Below the pieces are notes generated by a model. It did not search any database. It worked only from the letters and a program-made list of their open reading frames with translations, and was not told the origin of the DNA. 64,000 bases of DNA from Kribbella amoyensis (GTDB lineage: Bacteria > Actinomycetota > Actinomycetes > Propionibacteriales > Kribbellaceae): NCBI RefSeq assembly GCF_007828865.1, contig NZ_VIVK01000001.1:3348001-3412000 (forward strand). Direction: 5' to 3'. How positions within the stretch are numbered: position 1 is the first letter of the stretch; every line of letters begins with the position of its first letter. Of this stretch, positions 17,359-27,334 are shown one piece after another. The position numbers and the translations under genes are program-made.

Positions 17359-18312
17359 ATGACATGGCTGGTGACTGGTGGTGCCGGGTACATCGGGGCG
17401 CACGTGGTGCGCGCTTTCGTCGCGGACGGGATCGACGTCGTCGTGATCGACGACCTGTCCAGCGGGAAGCTGGAGTTCCTGGTGGAGGGGGTCCCGTTCG
17501 TCGAGGCGAACCTGCTCGACACCGACACGGCGCGCAAGACGCTCGACGGGGTCAGCGGCGTGGTCCACCTCGCCGGGTACAAGTACGCCGGTGTCTCGGT
17601 CGAGAAGCCGATGCACACCTACACGCAGAACATCTCCGCGATGGTGTCGCTGCTCACCGCGATGGCCGACACCGGCGTCCGCAACATCGTGTTCTCGTCC
17701 AGCGCCGGCGTGTACGGCACCCCGACGGACGAGGTGGTCACCGAGCGGACCGCGCCCGCCCCGGAGAGCCCGTACGGCGAGACCAAGCTCGTCGGTGAGT
17801 GGCTGCTCGCGGACCAGGCCAAGGCGGTCCCGCTGAACCACACCTCGCTGCGCTACTTCAACGTGGTCGGCTCGGGTGACCCGAAGGTGTACGACGCGAG
17901 CCCGTACAACCTCTTCCCGATCGTCTGCAACCTGCTGACCCAGGGCAAGATCCCGCAGATCTACGGCACCGACCACCCGACCCCGGACGGCACGTCGGTC
18001 AAGGACTACGTGCACGTGGCCGACCTGGCCCGCGCCCACGTCGCCGCGGCCCGCGCACTCGACTCGGGCAAGCAGCTGGAGACGGTCTACAACCTCGGCA
18101 GCGGGACCGGGACGAGTGTCCGCGAGATCATGGACGCCGCCCGCCGGGTGACCGGGATCGACTTCACCCCGACCGAGGGTCCGCGGCGTCCCGGCGACCC
18201 GTCCCGGGTGGTCGCGTCCGGCGAGCTCGCGGCGCGCGATCTGGAGTGGAAGAACACGCACACCGTGGACGAGATGTTCGCCTCCGCCTGGGAGTCCTGG
18301 CCGAAGTCCTGA
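17359..18312 (+). CDS. NAD-dependent epimerase/dehydratase, UDP-glucose 4-epimerase-like
   Basis: The 317-residue extended-SDR enzyme has TGGAGYIGAHV (NAD-binding), SSSAGVYG with the catalytic Ser, SPYGETK with the Tyr-xxx-Lys pair, and GTDHPTPDGTSVKDYVHV as in GalE. The substrate is most likely a UDP-hexose, though other sugars are possible. An AGGA sequence lies 9 nt before the ATG. It ends 7 bp from the convergent lipoprotein gene. Its place beside the nucleotidyltransferase and exporter fits glycopolymer precursor supply. Confidence 0.85.
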   Translation: MTWLVTGGAGYIGAHVVRAFVADGIDVVVIDDLSSGKLEFLVEGVPFVEANLLDTDTARKTLDGVSGVVHLAGYKYAGVSVEKPMHTYTQNISAMVSLLTAMADTGVRNIVFSSSAGVYGTPTDEVVTERTAPAPESPYGETKLVGEWLLADQAKAVPLNHTSLRYFNVVGSGDPKVYDASPYNLFPIVCNLLTQGKIPQIYGTDHPTPDGTSVKDYVHVADLARAHVAAARALDSGKQLETVYNLGSGTGTSVREIMDAARRVTGIDFTPTEGPRRPGDPSRVVASGELAARDLEWKNTHTVDEMFASAWESWPKS

Positions 18313-18319
18313 ACCAGGA

Positions 18320-19696
18320 TCAGCGGCTCGCGGCCGCCCAGGTACGGCTCAACCGGGTGATCAGGGCCGGGTCGATGGTGGGCGGCTTGGTGGGCTGAGG
18401 GACGTACTGGCGGCGGGCGATCCGGCCGAGCGGGATGACGCCCACCTTGTCCCCGCCCTGGCTCGCGGAGAGGTTGATCGTGACCGTCGCCGGCAGCGTG
18501 GCCATCGCCTTCAGGGCACTGGTCAGGTCGGCGTCGGAGATGTCCTGGGCGATGCTCAGATTGGCGGCCCGCGGACCGATCTGGACCTCGGTCACCCCGG
18601 CCAGGTCGGCGATCGCGGCGTGGATCCGGTACTCGGCGTCCTGGTCGTAGGGGGAGCCGCGGAAGACGGCGGTGGGCCGGCGGCCGGGGTACTCCGACGG
18701 CCGCCGGACCAGCTCGATCGGCACGTACGCGTCCCGGATCCGGCGCAGGGTCGCGACCGCCCCGACGTATCCGGCGCGGTCCTTGACCCGGACCGAGGCG
18801 AGGTCCGGCTTCCCGCCGTCGTCGCGGAACTCCAGACCGGTGACACCGGCAACCTTCGCCAGTTCGGTGGCGAGCCGGCGGTGCTCCTGGGTGAGGGCGG
18901 CCGCGAACACCGTCGCGGGCGCGTGCACGATGCCCCACCCGACCTCGAGCCGCTCGAACAGCTCGGCCTTCGGCGGTGCCTCGAGCAACGCGTCGAGGGT
19001 GAGGTCGGTCGCGGCGAAGTGGATCCCGGCCTGGCGTTCCGGGAACGACAGCCAGCCGACGACTCCCGGGTACCGCGCCTGCAGGTCCGCGAAGTACTGG
19101 GTCGCCTTACGGTCGAGCCGGAAATCGGCGTACGGACTCTCCGCCCACTCGACGACGGCCTGCCGATCGGCGGACTCGACCCGATGTGTCCGCCGGTCCT
19201 TCGACACCGGTGCCGCCGCCTCGAACCCGAGCGCGACCGCCGCCACCGCCGACGCGGGCGCCGTGACCACCTGCCCGGACGCGCCGTACGTCACCGCCGT
19301 CGCGCGACCGTCCCGGCGTAACCAGAGCGCCCGTTCGAGGTCGGTGTCCCGCTTCGTCACCGGCGACGGATAGAACCGGCCCCGGTACCCGTCGAGCTCG
19401 ACCTCGATGCTGTTGAGGTAGTCGCCACGCCGCGACTCGAAGTCCTTCTTGACCTTGCCGGTGAGCGCGTTGACCGCGTCGTCGGCCAGCCCCTTCGTCA
19501 ACCTGAGCAGGATCAAGTCGTCCTGAGGATCTGTCGCGGAAGTGATGACCTCGGCCCGCTCGACCCCGTCCAGCCCCCCGAGCCACTCCAGCCGATCCCG
19601 CGCCATCGCCTCGGGACCCTTCTCCCCACACCCCGCCACAGCCCCGAGAAGAATCCCACCAGCCAATGCCCCGAACCCCCGTCGGCTGATCCACAT
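18320..19696 (-). CDS. Lipoprotein of unknown function
   Basis: The 458-residue protein begins with MWISRRGFGALAGGILLGAVAGCGEK. The twin Arg and the lipobox AVAGC suggest Tat-type export and lipid attachment at Cys23. The rest has no motif I recognise; it shows several repeated alpha/beta units (for example LERLGVERAEV-like and VTEVQIGP-like strands), perhaps two or three ACT-like or ferredoxin-like folds. It follows metX by 25 bp on the same strand and could be its operon partner, but no link to methionine synthesis is evident. Confidence 0.7.
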   Translation of the reverse strand: MWISRRGFGALAGGILLGAVAGCGEKGPEAMARDRLEWLGGLDGVERAEVITSATDPQDDLILLRLTKGLADDAVNALTGKVKKDFESRRGDYLNSIEVELDGYRGRFYPSPVTKRDTDLERALWLRRDGRATAVTYGASGQVVTAPASAVAAVALGFEAAAPVSKDRRTHRVESADRQAVVEWAESPYADFRLDRKATQYFADLQARYPGVVGWLSFPERQAGIHFAATDLTLDALLEAPPKAELFERLEVGWGIVHAPATVFAAALTQEHRRLATELAKVAGVTGLEFRDDGGKPDLASVRVKDRAGYVGAVATLRRIRDAYVPIELVRRPSEYPGRRPTAVFRGSPYDQDAEYRIHAAIADLAGVTEVQIGPRAANLSIAQDISDADLTSALKAMATLPATVTINLSASQGGDKVGVIPLGRIARRQYVPQPTKPPTIDPALITRLSRTWAAASR

Positions 19697-19721
19697 GCGC
19701 CGATTCTGAACTACTTCCGGG

Positions 19722-21032
19722 TCAGTTCCCGGCCTGCAGGGATTGGGCGATGAGGGTTCCGACTTGGTCCAGTTCGATCAGGAAACCGTCGTGGCCGTAG
19801 GCGGAGTTGATGAGGTGGACCTCTGGTTTGGCGGGATGAGCTTCGGCCAGTTCCTGGGTGAGGTGGGGTGGGTAGAGGCGGTCGGTGGTGACTGCTGCGA
19901 GGACGAGGGTGGCTTTGAGGGCCTGCAGTGTTCGGGGGAGTGGGCCTCGGGATCTGGTGAGGTCGTGGGTGTTCATCGCGCGGGTCAGGGTCACGTACGA
20001 GCCGGGGTCGAAGCGGCCGGCGAGTTTGCCGGCGTGGTGGTCGAGGTAGGACTCGACGGCGAAGCGGCCGGTGGCGTCGGGCTGGACGGTCCGGCCGAAG
20101 CGGGTACCGAGCTCTTCCGCGGAGCGATAGGTGATGTGGGCGATGCGGCGGGCGATGCCTAGTCCTTGGAGAGGCGCGCGGCCGGTGTCGTAGTAGTCGC
20201 CGCCTTGCCAGTCGGGATCGGACTCGATCGCCGCCAACTGTGGTGCGCACCAAGCGATCTGGTCGGCGGTCGCGTACCCCGTGGACGCGAGCACGATCGC
20301 GGTCCGCACCCGATCGGGGAACAGGAGCGGCCATTCGAGTGCACGCATGCCGCCCATCGAGCCGCCGATCACCGCGGCCCAGCGATCGATCCCCAGGACG
20401 TCGGCGAGGGCGGCCTCCGCCGTCACCTGGTCCCGGATCGTGATCGCGGGGAATCGGCTGCCCCACGGACGTCCATCGGGTGCGGGTGAGGACGGCCCTG
20501 TCGTTCCTTGGCAGCCACCGAGGACGTTGGCCGCGACCACGTACCAGTCGCGCGGATCGACGTACCGGCCTTCGCCGATCAGACCGTCCCACCAGCCCGG
20601 GGTGGAGTGTCCCGGGCCGGTCGGGCCGACGACCTGCGCGTCCCCGGTGAGGGCATGACAGATCAGCACGGCGTTGTCCCGGGCGGCGTTCGGCCGGCCC
20701 CAGGTCTGGTAGGCGATAGTTGTCCCTGGCAACGATGCGCCGGACTCCAGCGGGAGGTCGCCGACGGCCGCGAAGAGCCGCCGGCCGGCAGGATCACCCA
20801 CCCGCCACCCACCGGCCACCTGACCTGGTGAGTGGATCGCCCGCCGCGCGTCCGCCGCCTCCGCATCCGCCGTACCCAGCGGTGCGGTCCGCGGCCCTGC
20901 CTGGTGAACAGGGCCGTGGTCAGGTGGATCGGGCGCGTCCTGCCGGCGGACGGCCGCCTGGGCGTCGGTGGGCCGTGGCCGGGCACCGACGGTCCGCTCC
21001 CGGGCGGGATCGGGTGGGTGATCCTGGTTCAT
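19722..21032 (-). CDS. metX: Homoserine O-acetyltransferase
   Basis: This alpha/beta-hydrolase enzyme acetylates homoserine in methionine synthesis. The catalytic triad is visible: Ser225 in GGSMGG, Asp384 in TTDRLYPP and His414 in YGHDGF. Other family marks are PLESGASLPG and ANVLGGCQGTTGP. The annotated 436 residues include an unusual N-terminal extension of about 90 polar residues before the conserved core; if a downstream GTG (such as that in the VGDPAGRR segment) is used, the protein has normal length. It follows metY by 7 bp. Acetyl versus succinyl specificity is inferred from family membership. Confidence 0.88.
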   Translation of the reverse strand: MNQDHPPDPARERTVGARPRPTDAQAAVRRQDAPDPPDHGPVHQAGPRTAPLGTADAEAADARRAIHSPGQVAGGWRVGDPAGRRLFAAVGDLPLESGASLPGTTIAYQTWGRPNAARDNAVLICHALTGDAQVVGPTGPGHSTPGWWDGLIGEGRYVDPRDWYVVAANVLGGCQGTTGPSSPAPDGRPWGSRFPAITIRDQVTAEAALADVLGIDRWAAVIGGSMGGMRALEWPLLFPDRVRTAIVLASTGYATADQIAWCAPQLAAIESDPDWQGGDYYDTGRAPLQGLGIARRIAHITYRSAEELGTRFGRTVQPDATGRFAVESYLDHHAGKLAGRFDPGSYVTLTRAMNTHDLTRSRGPLPRTLQALKATLVLAAVTTDRLYPPHLTQELAEAHPAKPEVHLINSAYGHDGFLIELDQVGTLIAQSLQAGN

Positions 21033-21039
21033 GGGAGGG

Positions 21040-22362
<1,323 letters not shown>

Positions 22363-22387
22363 CTGGCGATCCTGTTCTCGGGACGTC

Positions 22388-22429
22388 ACTGAATGTGTTT
22401 AAAGACAATAGGCTTACTGCACATTCAGT
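22388..22429. promoter_or_regulatory. Spaced inverted repeat in the metY promoter region
   Basis: ACTGAATGTG (22388-22397) and CACATTCAGT (22420-22429) are perfect inverted copies separated by 22 bp. The arm centres are 32 bp apart, about three helical turns, and the A/T-rich spacer contains a TATTGT hexamer on the metY strand. The element ends 26 bp before the metY start. It is probably an operator for a dimeric or tetrameric regulator; an mRNA stem is less likely with such a long loop. Confidence 0.55.
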
Positions 22430-22464
22430 CCCGACGCCGTCCACGATGTGAACAGCGCGGTGGA

Positions 22465-23247
22465 TCAGCCCTGGTCGGCCGGCCCGGACGGGGTCAGGTC
22501 GAGGATGGGCGGGCCGGCCAGCACGCCGCCTTCGACCGGCAGGGTGACGCCGGTGATCCAGGCCGCGTCGTCGGAGCCGAGGAAGGCGACCGCGGCCGCG
22601 ATGTCCTCGGGCTCGCCGATCCGGCGCAGCGGGTACATCTTCACGAACCGGTCCAGGGTGCCGGGCTGGTTGTCCCAGTTCGGCGTCCGAATGGTGCCCG
22701 GGGCAACGATGTTGAACCGGACGCCGCTGCCGCCGTGCCGGACGGCGAGGTTCTTGGTCATCGCGATCTGGCCTGCCTTGGCCGCGGAGTACTCCACGTT
22801 GCCGAACGCGGCCAGCCCGTTCACCGAGCTGATCGTGACGACGTTGCCGCGGCTGTTCTGCAGGTGCGGGAGTGCGGACTGGATGCACTGCGCGGCGCCG
22901 ACCAGCGTGAGGTCGAGCTGTCGGTTCCACTCCTCGACGGTGGTCTGCTCGGGCGCCGTGGACACGACGCAGCCGCCGGCGTTGTTGACCAGGAGATCGA
23001 GCCGGCCGAACCGCTCCACCCCGGCCGCGACCGCCGCGTCGATCTGGTCCCGCTGGGTCACGTCGACCTTGGCTGCCAGCGCCCGGTCCGGCCCGAGCTC
23101 GGCCACCAGCGCGTCGATCTTGTCCTGCTGCAGGTCGGTGACGATCACGGCGCCGCCCTCGGCCGCGATCCGGCGGACGACCGCCGCACCGATGCCCTGC
23201 GCCCCCGCCGTGACCAGCGCGACCCGACCCTCGAACCGTTGCACCAT
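22465..23247 (-). CDS. SDR family oxidoreductase
   Basis: The 260-residue classical short-chain dehydrogenase has TAGAQGIGAAV (cofactor loop), DLLVNNAGG, and the catalytic Ser-Tyr-Lys in ISSVN and YSAAK. A late PVEGGVLAG segment completes the fold. The Asp at the end of beta-2 (VTDLQQ) favours NAD(H). It starts 3 bp behind the TIGR03089 gene and probably belongs to the iron-box operon. The substrate is unknown. Confidence 0.85.
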   Translation of the reverse strand: MVQRFEGRVALVTAGAQGIGAAVVRRIAAEGGAVIVTDLQQDKIDALVAELGPDRALAAKVDVTQRDQIDAAVAAGVERFGRLDLLVNNAGGCVVSTAPEQTTVEEWNRQLDLTLVGAAQCIQSALPHLQNSRGNVVTISSVNGLAAFGNVEYSAAKAGQIAMTKNLAVRHGGSGVRFNIVAPGTIRTPNWDNQPGTLDRFVKMYPLRRIGEPEDIAAAVAFLGSDDAAWITGVTLPVEGGVLAGPPILDLTPSGPADQG

Positions 23248-23250
23248 GCT

Positions 23251-23931
23251 CTAGTCCTCCACCACTCGATCGACCTTCTCGTCCGCGATCCGCCGCTCCA
23301 GCTTGTCCTCGGCGAGGTTGCGGCAGAGCACGATGGAACCACCTCCGGCGATCACGCCGACCAGCAGGCCGATCCCGGCCGGCGCGACCAGGTCCTGGCG
23401 AACCAGGACGCGCTCGGAGATCGGTACGGCGGCCGCGATCAGGTCCGCGTGCGAGGTCCCGTCGTACGCCGGGCTGCCGGGCGTCGGGGGATCGAACGGG
23501 ACGAAGACGTCGCCGTGGTTGTACACCTCGGCGCCGTAGTCGTGGACGCCGTCGGGGACCGGGTCGCGGAAGCGGCCGCCCAACGGCAGCAAGGCGGACG
23601 CGATCGTCTCCCGGCCGCCGCGGACCGCGAAGTCGGGTCCGGTGATCGCGAGGTCGCCGGTGCCGGTGCTGATCGCGGCGCCCGCGGACCAGGTGGCCAG
23701 CGCCCAGACGACGCCGAGCCAGTGCGGCGGCAACCCGATCGCGACGGTCTCGCTGGGCTCCAGGTCGTACTCGTCGACCAGCAGGTTCGCCGTCTTGGCG
23801 ACCCAGTTGGCGGTGGTGAGCGCGCTCAGCTCGATCCGTTCGCCGGACGCGTCGTCGTAGTAGGTCAGGAACGGGCTCGCGCCGTCGCGGCGGACGGCGG
23901 CGGTGAACAGTTCGGGCAGGGTTCCGGCCAT
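23251..23931 (-). CDS. TIGR03089 family protein (acyl-CoA synthetase N-terminal-like)
   Basis: The 226-residue protein resembles only the first part of AMP-forming acyl-CoA synthetases: FLTYYDDASGERIELS, ANWVAKTANLL and VAIGLPPHW. The ATP-binding and adenylation motifs are absent, so catalysis is not expected. This is the usual form of the actinobacterial TIGR03089 family, whose function is unknown. I chose ATG 23931; a GTG three codons upstream is possible. It lies between the siderophore-interacting protein gene and the SDR gene, separated by 37 and 3 bp. Confidence 0.82.
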   Translation of the reverse strand: MAGTLPELFTAAVRRDGASPFLTYYDDASGERIELSALTTANWVAKTANLLVDEYDLEPSETVAIGLPPHWLGVVWALATWSAGAAISTGTGDLAITGPDFAVRGGRETIASALLPLGGRFRDPVPDGVHDYGAEVYNHGDVFVPFDPPTPGSPAYDGTSHADLIAAAVPISERVLVRQDLVAPAGIGLLVGVIAGGGSIVLCRNLAEDKLERRIADEKVDRVVED

Positions 23932-23968
23932 GGCGGCCACCCTACTTTCGATCTCCAACGGCTGGTCC

Positions 23969-24742
23969 TCAGGCGGGCGACTCCATCCGGCGCCAGTACC
24001 CGCAGAAGTAGATCTGGAGTTTCTCCAGGCCCCGCTCGGCCACCAGATGGCGGCGGACCGAGGTGACGAGCGAGGACTCGCCGGCCACCCAGGCGTACGC
24101 CCTGCCGGTCGGAAGCGCGGTCTGCCGGAGGCGGCGCAGCAGCAGGTCGCCACCGCCGGGCGGGGTGTCGCCGCGATGCAGCCAGTGCAGCCGGACCCCG
24201 GGGTGGCGGGGGATGGCGAGTTCGTCGTCCCGATCGCCGACCTCGACGAACGCCAGCGCCCGCTCGTCCGGGCGGAGCTGCTCGATGATCGCCGCGATCG
24301 CCGGCAGCGCGGTCTCGTCGCCGACCAGCAACTGCCACTCGGTGTCGTCCGGCGGGCGGTAGTCGGCGCCGTCGCTCAGGATGCCGAGCACGTCGCCGGG
24401 CTGGGCGCTCGCCGCGAACGCCGACCCCGGACCGGTGCCGTGCAGCACGAAGTCGATGCCGAGCCGGCGGGCCGTCGGATCGAAGGCGCGGACGGTGTAG
24501 TTCCGCAGGATCGGCCGGATCGCCGGATCCAGCTCCTGCAGCTCCGGCCACCAGCGGTCGGTCTTCGGCAGCACCAGGTCGGCGCCGGGAGCCGGCGGCA
24601 GGAAGATCCGGACCAGGTGATCGGGACCGGCGTAGTCGAAGCGGTTCAGCTCCGGAGCCGTGACCGTGACTCGCACCAACTGACGGGTCAGCCGGGTCAC
24701 CGCGGTGACCCGGGCGGGAAGGGGACGACGCACCAGCTCCAT
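23969..24742 (-). CDS. Siderophore-interacting protein, FAD-dependent ferric-siderophore reductase
   Basis: The 257-residue protein has the ViuB/SIP architecture: an FAD-binding barrel with RNYTVRAFD (Arg-x-Tyr-Thr) near 92-100, DFVLHGTGPGSAFA, then an NAD(P)H-binding domain with LVGDETALPAI and WVAGESSLV. Such enzymes release iron by reducing ferric siderophores in the cytoplasm. An iron box lies 5 bp upstream of the ATG, so expression should rise under iron shortage. The first gene of a probable three-gene operon. Confidence 0.9.
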   Translation of the reverse strand: MELVRRPLPARVTAVTRLTRQLVRVTVTAPELNRFDYAGPDHLVRIFLPPAPGADLVLPKTDRWWPELQELDPAIRPILRNYTVRAFDPTARRLGIDFVLHGTGPGSAFAASAQPGDVLGILSDGADYRPPDDTEWQLLVGDETALPAIAAIIEQLRPDERALAFVEVGDRDDELAIPRHPGVRLHWLHRGDTPPGGGDLLLRRLRQTALPTGRAYAWVAGESSLVTSVRRHLVAERGLEKLQIYFCGYWRRMESPA

Positions 24743-24747
24743 GGCGA

Positions 24748-24766
24748 TTAGGTTAGCCTTGGCTAA
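24748..24766. promoter_or_regulatory. IdeR/DmdR-type iron box
   Basis: TTAGGTTAGCCTTGGCTAA matches 15 of 19 positions of the DtxR/IdeR consensus TTAGGTTAGGCTAACCTAA. It lies 5 bp from the siderophore-interacting protein start. Read on the gene's strand it contains TAACCT, a -10-like hexamer 7 nt before the ATG, so a bound iron repressor would block a leaderless promoter. Confidence 0.75.
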
Positions 24767-24818
24767 GTCGTCGAGTCCATGCCCATCGGGGTCCCGAGGT
24801 GTGGGGGCGGCGCGCGAG

Positions 24819-24824
24819 TAAGGT
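24819..24824 (+). promoter_or_regulatory. Candidate -10 hexamer (TAAGGT) of a leaderless mRNA
   Basis: TAAGGT lies exactly 6 nt before the ATG at 24831, and no Shine-Dalgarno sequence is present. The intergenic region with the divergent iron-regulated gene is 88 bp. Confidence 0.45.
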
Positions 24825-24830
24825 CAGGCC

Positions 24831-26168
24831 ATGCTGATCCTGGCGGGGCTGGCCTTGATCCTTGCCCTGACTGTTGCCACCGGCTACTTCGTGGCGCAGG
24901 AGTTCTCCTACGTCGCGGTCGACCGGAGCCGGCTGCGGGGTCTCGCCGACGCCGGTGATGCCGCCGCGGCCCGGGCGCTCAAGGTGACGTCGCGGTTGTC
25001 GTTCGTCCTGTCCGGTGCCCAGGTCGGGATCACGGTCACGGGCCTGCTCGCCGGGTACGCCGCCCAGCCGTACCTGGGCGAGGGGCTGGAGAAGCTGCTC
25101 GGGACCGCGGGACTGCCGGCCGGGCTGAGCCTGTCCCTGTCCGTACTCCTGGCGTTGCTGTTGGCAACCATGATCCAGATGGTGCTCGGCGAGCTGGCCC
25201 CGAAGAACCTGGCCATCGCCCGGGCCGAGCAGCTCGCGCTCCGGCTGTCCCGGTCCACGCTGCTGTACCTGACCGTGGCCGGGCCGTTGATCCACCTGTT
25301 CGACGCCGCCTCGAACCGGATTCTGCGCCGGGTCGGGATCGAGCCGGTCGAGGAGCTGCCGCAGGGCGCGACCGCGCAGGACCTGGACCGGATCATCGCG
25401 TCCTCGTACGAGCAGGGCCTGCTCGACCGCGACACCACCCGGCTGCTGGACCGCGGGCTGGACTTCCGCGGCCGGATCGCCGGGGAGGTGATGATTCCCC
25501 GCGTCGACGTGGTCACCGTGCACGAAGGCGAGCCGCTGACCCGGGTGGTGGAGCTGCTCGACACCGGGCACAGCCGGTTCCCGGTGATCGCGTCGTCGGT
25601 CGACGAGGTGGTCGGCGTGGTCGCGGTCGGCGACGTCGTCGAGGTCGATCCGGACGAGCGCGGGAACCTCACCGTGGGGTCGCTCGCGGCGGCGCCGGTG
25701 GTCGTCCCGTTCACGTTGCACCTGCCCGCGGTCCTGGAGCAGCTGCGGACCACGCACCGGCAGCTCGCGATCGTCGTGGACGAGTTCGGCGGGTTCGCCG
25801 GGGTGGTGACGCTGGAGGACATCGCCGAGGAGCTGGTCGGCGAGATCCGGGACGAGGACGACCTGCCCGAGGCCGACCTGGTCGCGAACGCCGACGGCAG
25901 CTGGACGGTCCCGGGCCGGTGGCGGCTGGACCAGGTCGAGGAGGCGATCGGGATCACGCTGCCGGACGACGAGGACTACGACACCGTCTCGGGTCTGGTG
26001 ATGGCCCAGCTCGGCCGGCTGCCGGTGGTCACCGACGAACTGGTGATCCGGCTGCCACCACGGATCGGCCATGACGGCCGGCCGGTCCCGGTCGAGCGAG
26101 TACGGCTGAAGGTCCAGACCGTCGAACGGCACGTCGCCGGTCTCGTCGTGGTGGAGCGGCTGGCATGA
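24831..26168 (+). CDS. CNNM/CorC (hemolysin C) family membrane protein, full-length
   Basis: The 445-residue protein has a DUF21/CNNM transmembrane domain (about residues 1-160, with AQVGITVTGLLAGY and VLGELAPKNLAIA), a CBS pair (about 215-345, with MIPRVDVV and VVDEFGGFAGVVTLEDI), and a C-terminal CorC_HlyC domain (about 360-440). Relatives handle Mg2+ or Co2+ efflux or transport. Its start is probably leaderless. Its stop overlaps the paralogous next gene in an ATGA. Confidence 0.88.
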   Translation: MLILAGLALILALTVATGYFVAQEFSYVAVDRSRLRGLADAGDAAAARALKVTSRLSFVLSGAQVGITVTGLLAGYAAQPYLGEGLEKLLGTAGLPAGLSLSLSVLLALLLATMIQMVLGELAPKNLAIARAEQLALRLSRSTLLYLTVAGPLIHLFDAASNRILRRVGIEPVEELPQGATAQDLDRIIASSYEQGLLDRDTTRLLDRGLDFRGRIAGEVMIPRVDVVTVHEGEPLTRVVELLDTGHSRFPVIASSVDEVVGVVAVGDVVEVDPDERGNLTVGSLAAAPVVVPFTLHLPAVLEQLRTTHRQLAIVVDEFGGFAGVVTLEDIAEELVGEIRDEDDLPEADLVANADGSWTVPGRWRLDQVEEAIGITLPDDEDYDTVSGLVMAQLGRLPVVTDELVIRLPPRIGHDGRPVPVERVRLKVQTVERHVAGLVVVERLA

Positions 26169-27247
26169 GTACGCCCGTCGCGTTGCTGATCTCGGTCCTG
26201 TTGCTGGCCTGCAACGGGTTCTTCGTCGCGGCCGAGTTCGCGCTGGTCGCGGCCAAGCGGCATCGGCTGGAGCAGGCGGCCGCGTCCGGTAGCCGGTCCG
26301 CGCGGGCCGCGATCGCGGGCGTGAGCGAGTTGTCGTTGATGCTCGCCGGCGCCCAGCTCGGCGTCACCCTGTGCACACTGGGACTCGGTTCGTTGTCGGA
26401 GCCGGCGGTGGCGCATCTGCTGCACCCGCTGTTCGAGCTGATCGGCCTGCCGGAGAGCGCGGGGCACGTGATCTCGCTGATCATCGCGGTGGCCGGGATC
26501 GGGCTGCTGCACGTCCTGCTCGGCGAGATGGCGCCGAAATCGTGGGCGATCAGCGACCCCGAGCGGGCCGCGTTGCTGCTGGCGTTGCCGTTCCGGGCGT
26601 TCACCTGGCTGCTCCGGCCGCTGCTGATCGTCCTGAACTGGCTGGCGAACGGCGTCGTCCGCGCGCTCAAGGTGACCCCGCAGAACGAGATCGCCAACGC
26701 GCACGGGCCCGAGGAACTGCGGCTGCTGATCGAGTCGTCCCGCGAGCACGGCACCCTCGAAGCACCCGAGCACGCGCTGCTGACGGCGATGCTGGCCCTG
26801 CAGAACACCACGGTCGAGCAGGTGATGACGCCGATCGGCGAGCTCGCGACGGTACCGGCCGAGGCGACCGCGCGGGAGGTCGAGCGAGCCAGCCGGCAGC
26901 AGGGCCGGTCCCGGCTGGCCGTGGTCGCGCCGGGCACCTCGATGATCTGCGGCATCGTGCACGTCCGGGACGCGGTCCGCGCGACGACGGGCGGCGGCCA
27001 GACGCTGCGGACCGCCGACCTGATGACCGAGCCGCTACGGCTGCCGTCGACGACGCCGGTGGCCGCCGCGATCCGGGTGATGCGGGAGAAGCGGTCCCAG
27101 CTCGCCGTGGTCGAGGACGCCGGGCACGCGGTCGGCGTGGTCGCGCTGGAGGATCTGCTGGAGGAGGTGATCGGTGAGTTCGACGACGAGACCGACCCGA
27201 TCGTCTCGGCCGCTCGCCGCCCGATCCCGCCGCCGCCCGAAGGCTGA
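26165..27247 (+). CDS. CNNM/CorC family membrane protein lacking the C-terminal CorC domain
   Basis: The 360-residue paralogue of the upstream gene has the DUF21 domain (GFFVAAEFALVAAKRHRL, AQLGVTLCTLGLG, LLGEMAPKSWAI) and the CBS pair (MTPIGELA, LAVVEDAGHAVGVVALEDLLEE), but ends soon after in a Pro-rich tail without the CorC_HlyC domain. The 4-bp overlap with the preceding gene suggests they form a heteromeric transporter. This tandem long-short arrangement is common in actinobacteria. Confidence 0.88.
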   Translation: MSTPVALLISVLLLACNGFFVAAEFALVAAKRHRLEQAAASGSRSARAAIAGVSELSLMLAGAQLGVTLCTLGLGSLSEPAVAHLLHPLFELIGLPESAGHVISLIIAVAGIGLLHVLLGEMAPKSWAISDPERAALLLALPFRAFTWLLRPLLIVLNWLANGVVRALKVTPQNEIANAHGPEELRLLIESSREHGTLEAPEHALLTAMLALQNTTVEQVMTPIGELATVPAEATAREVERASRQQGRSRLAVVAPGTSMICGIVHVRDAVRATTGGGQTLRTADLMTEPLRLPSTTPVAAAIRVMREKRSQLAVVEDAGHAVGVVALEDLLEEVIGEFDDETDPIVSAARRPIPPPPEG

Positions 27248-27334
27248 TCGACCACTGGTGTGGCGTTCCCACCCCGACGTCCTACCGTTGTCGCAGGAGC
27301 AGCAGTACCGTCCCGTGTCCGGAGGAGAGCCACC

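Noticed and set aside
22363..22464. SAM riboswitch upstream of metY
   Set aside because: The 102-bp gap holds only the spaced inverted repeat; no SAM aptamer-like core is visible.
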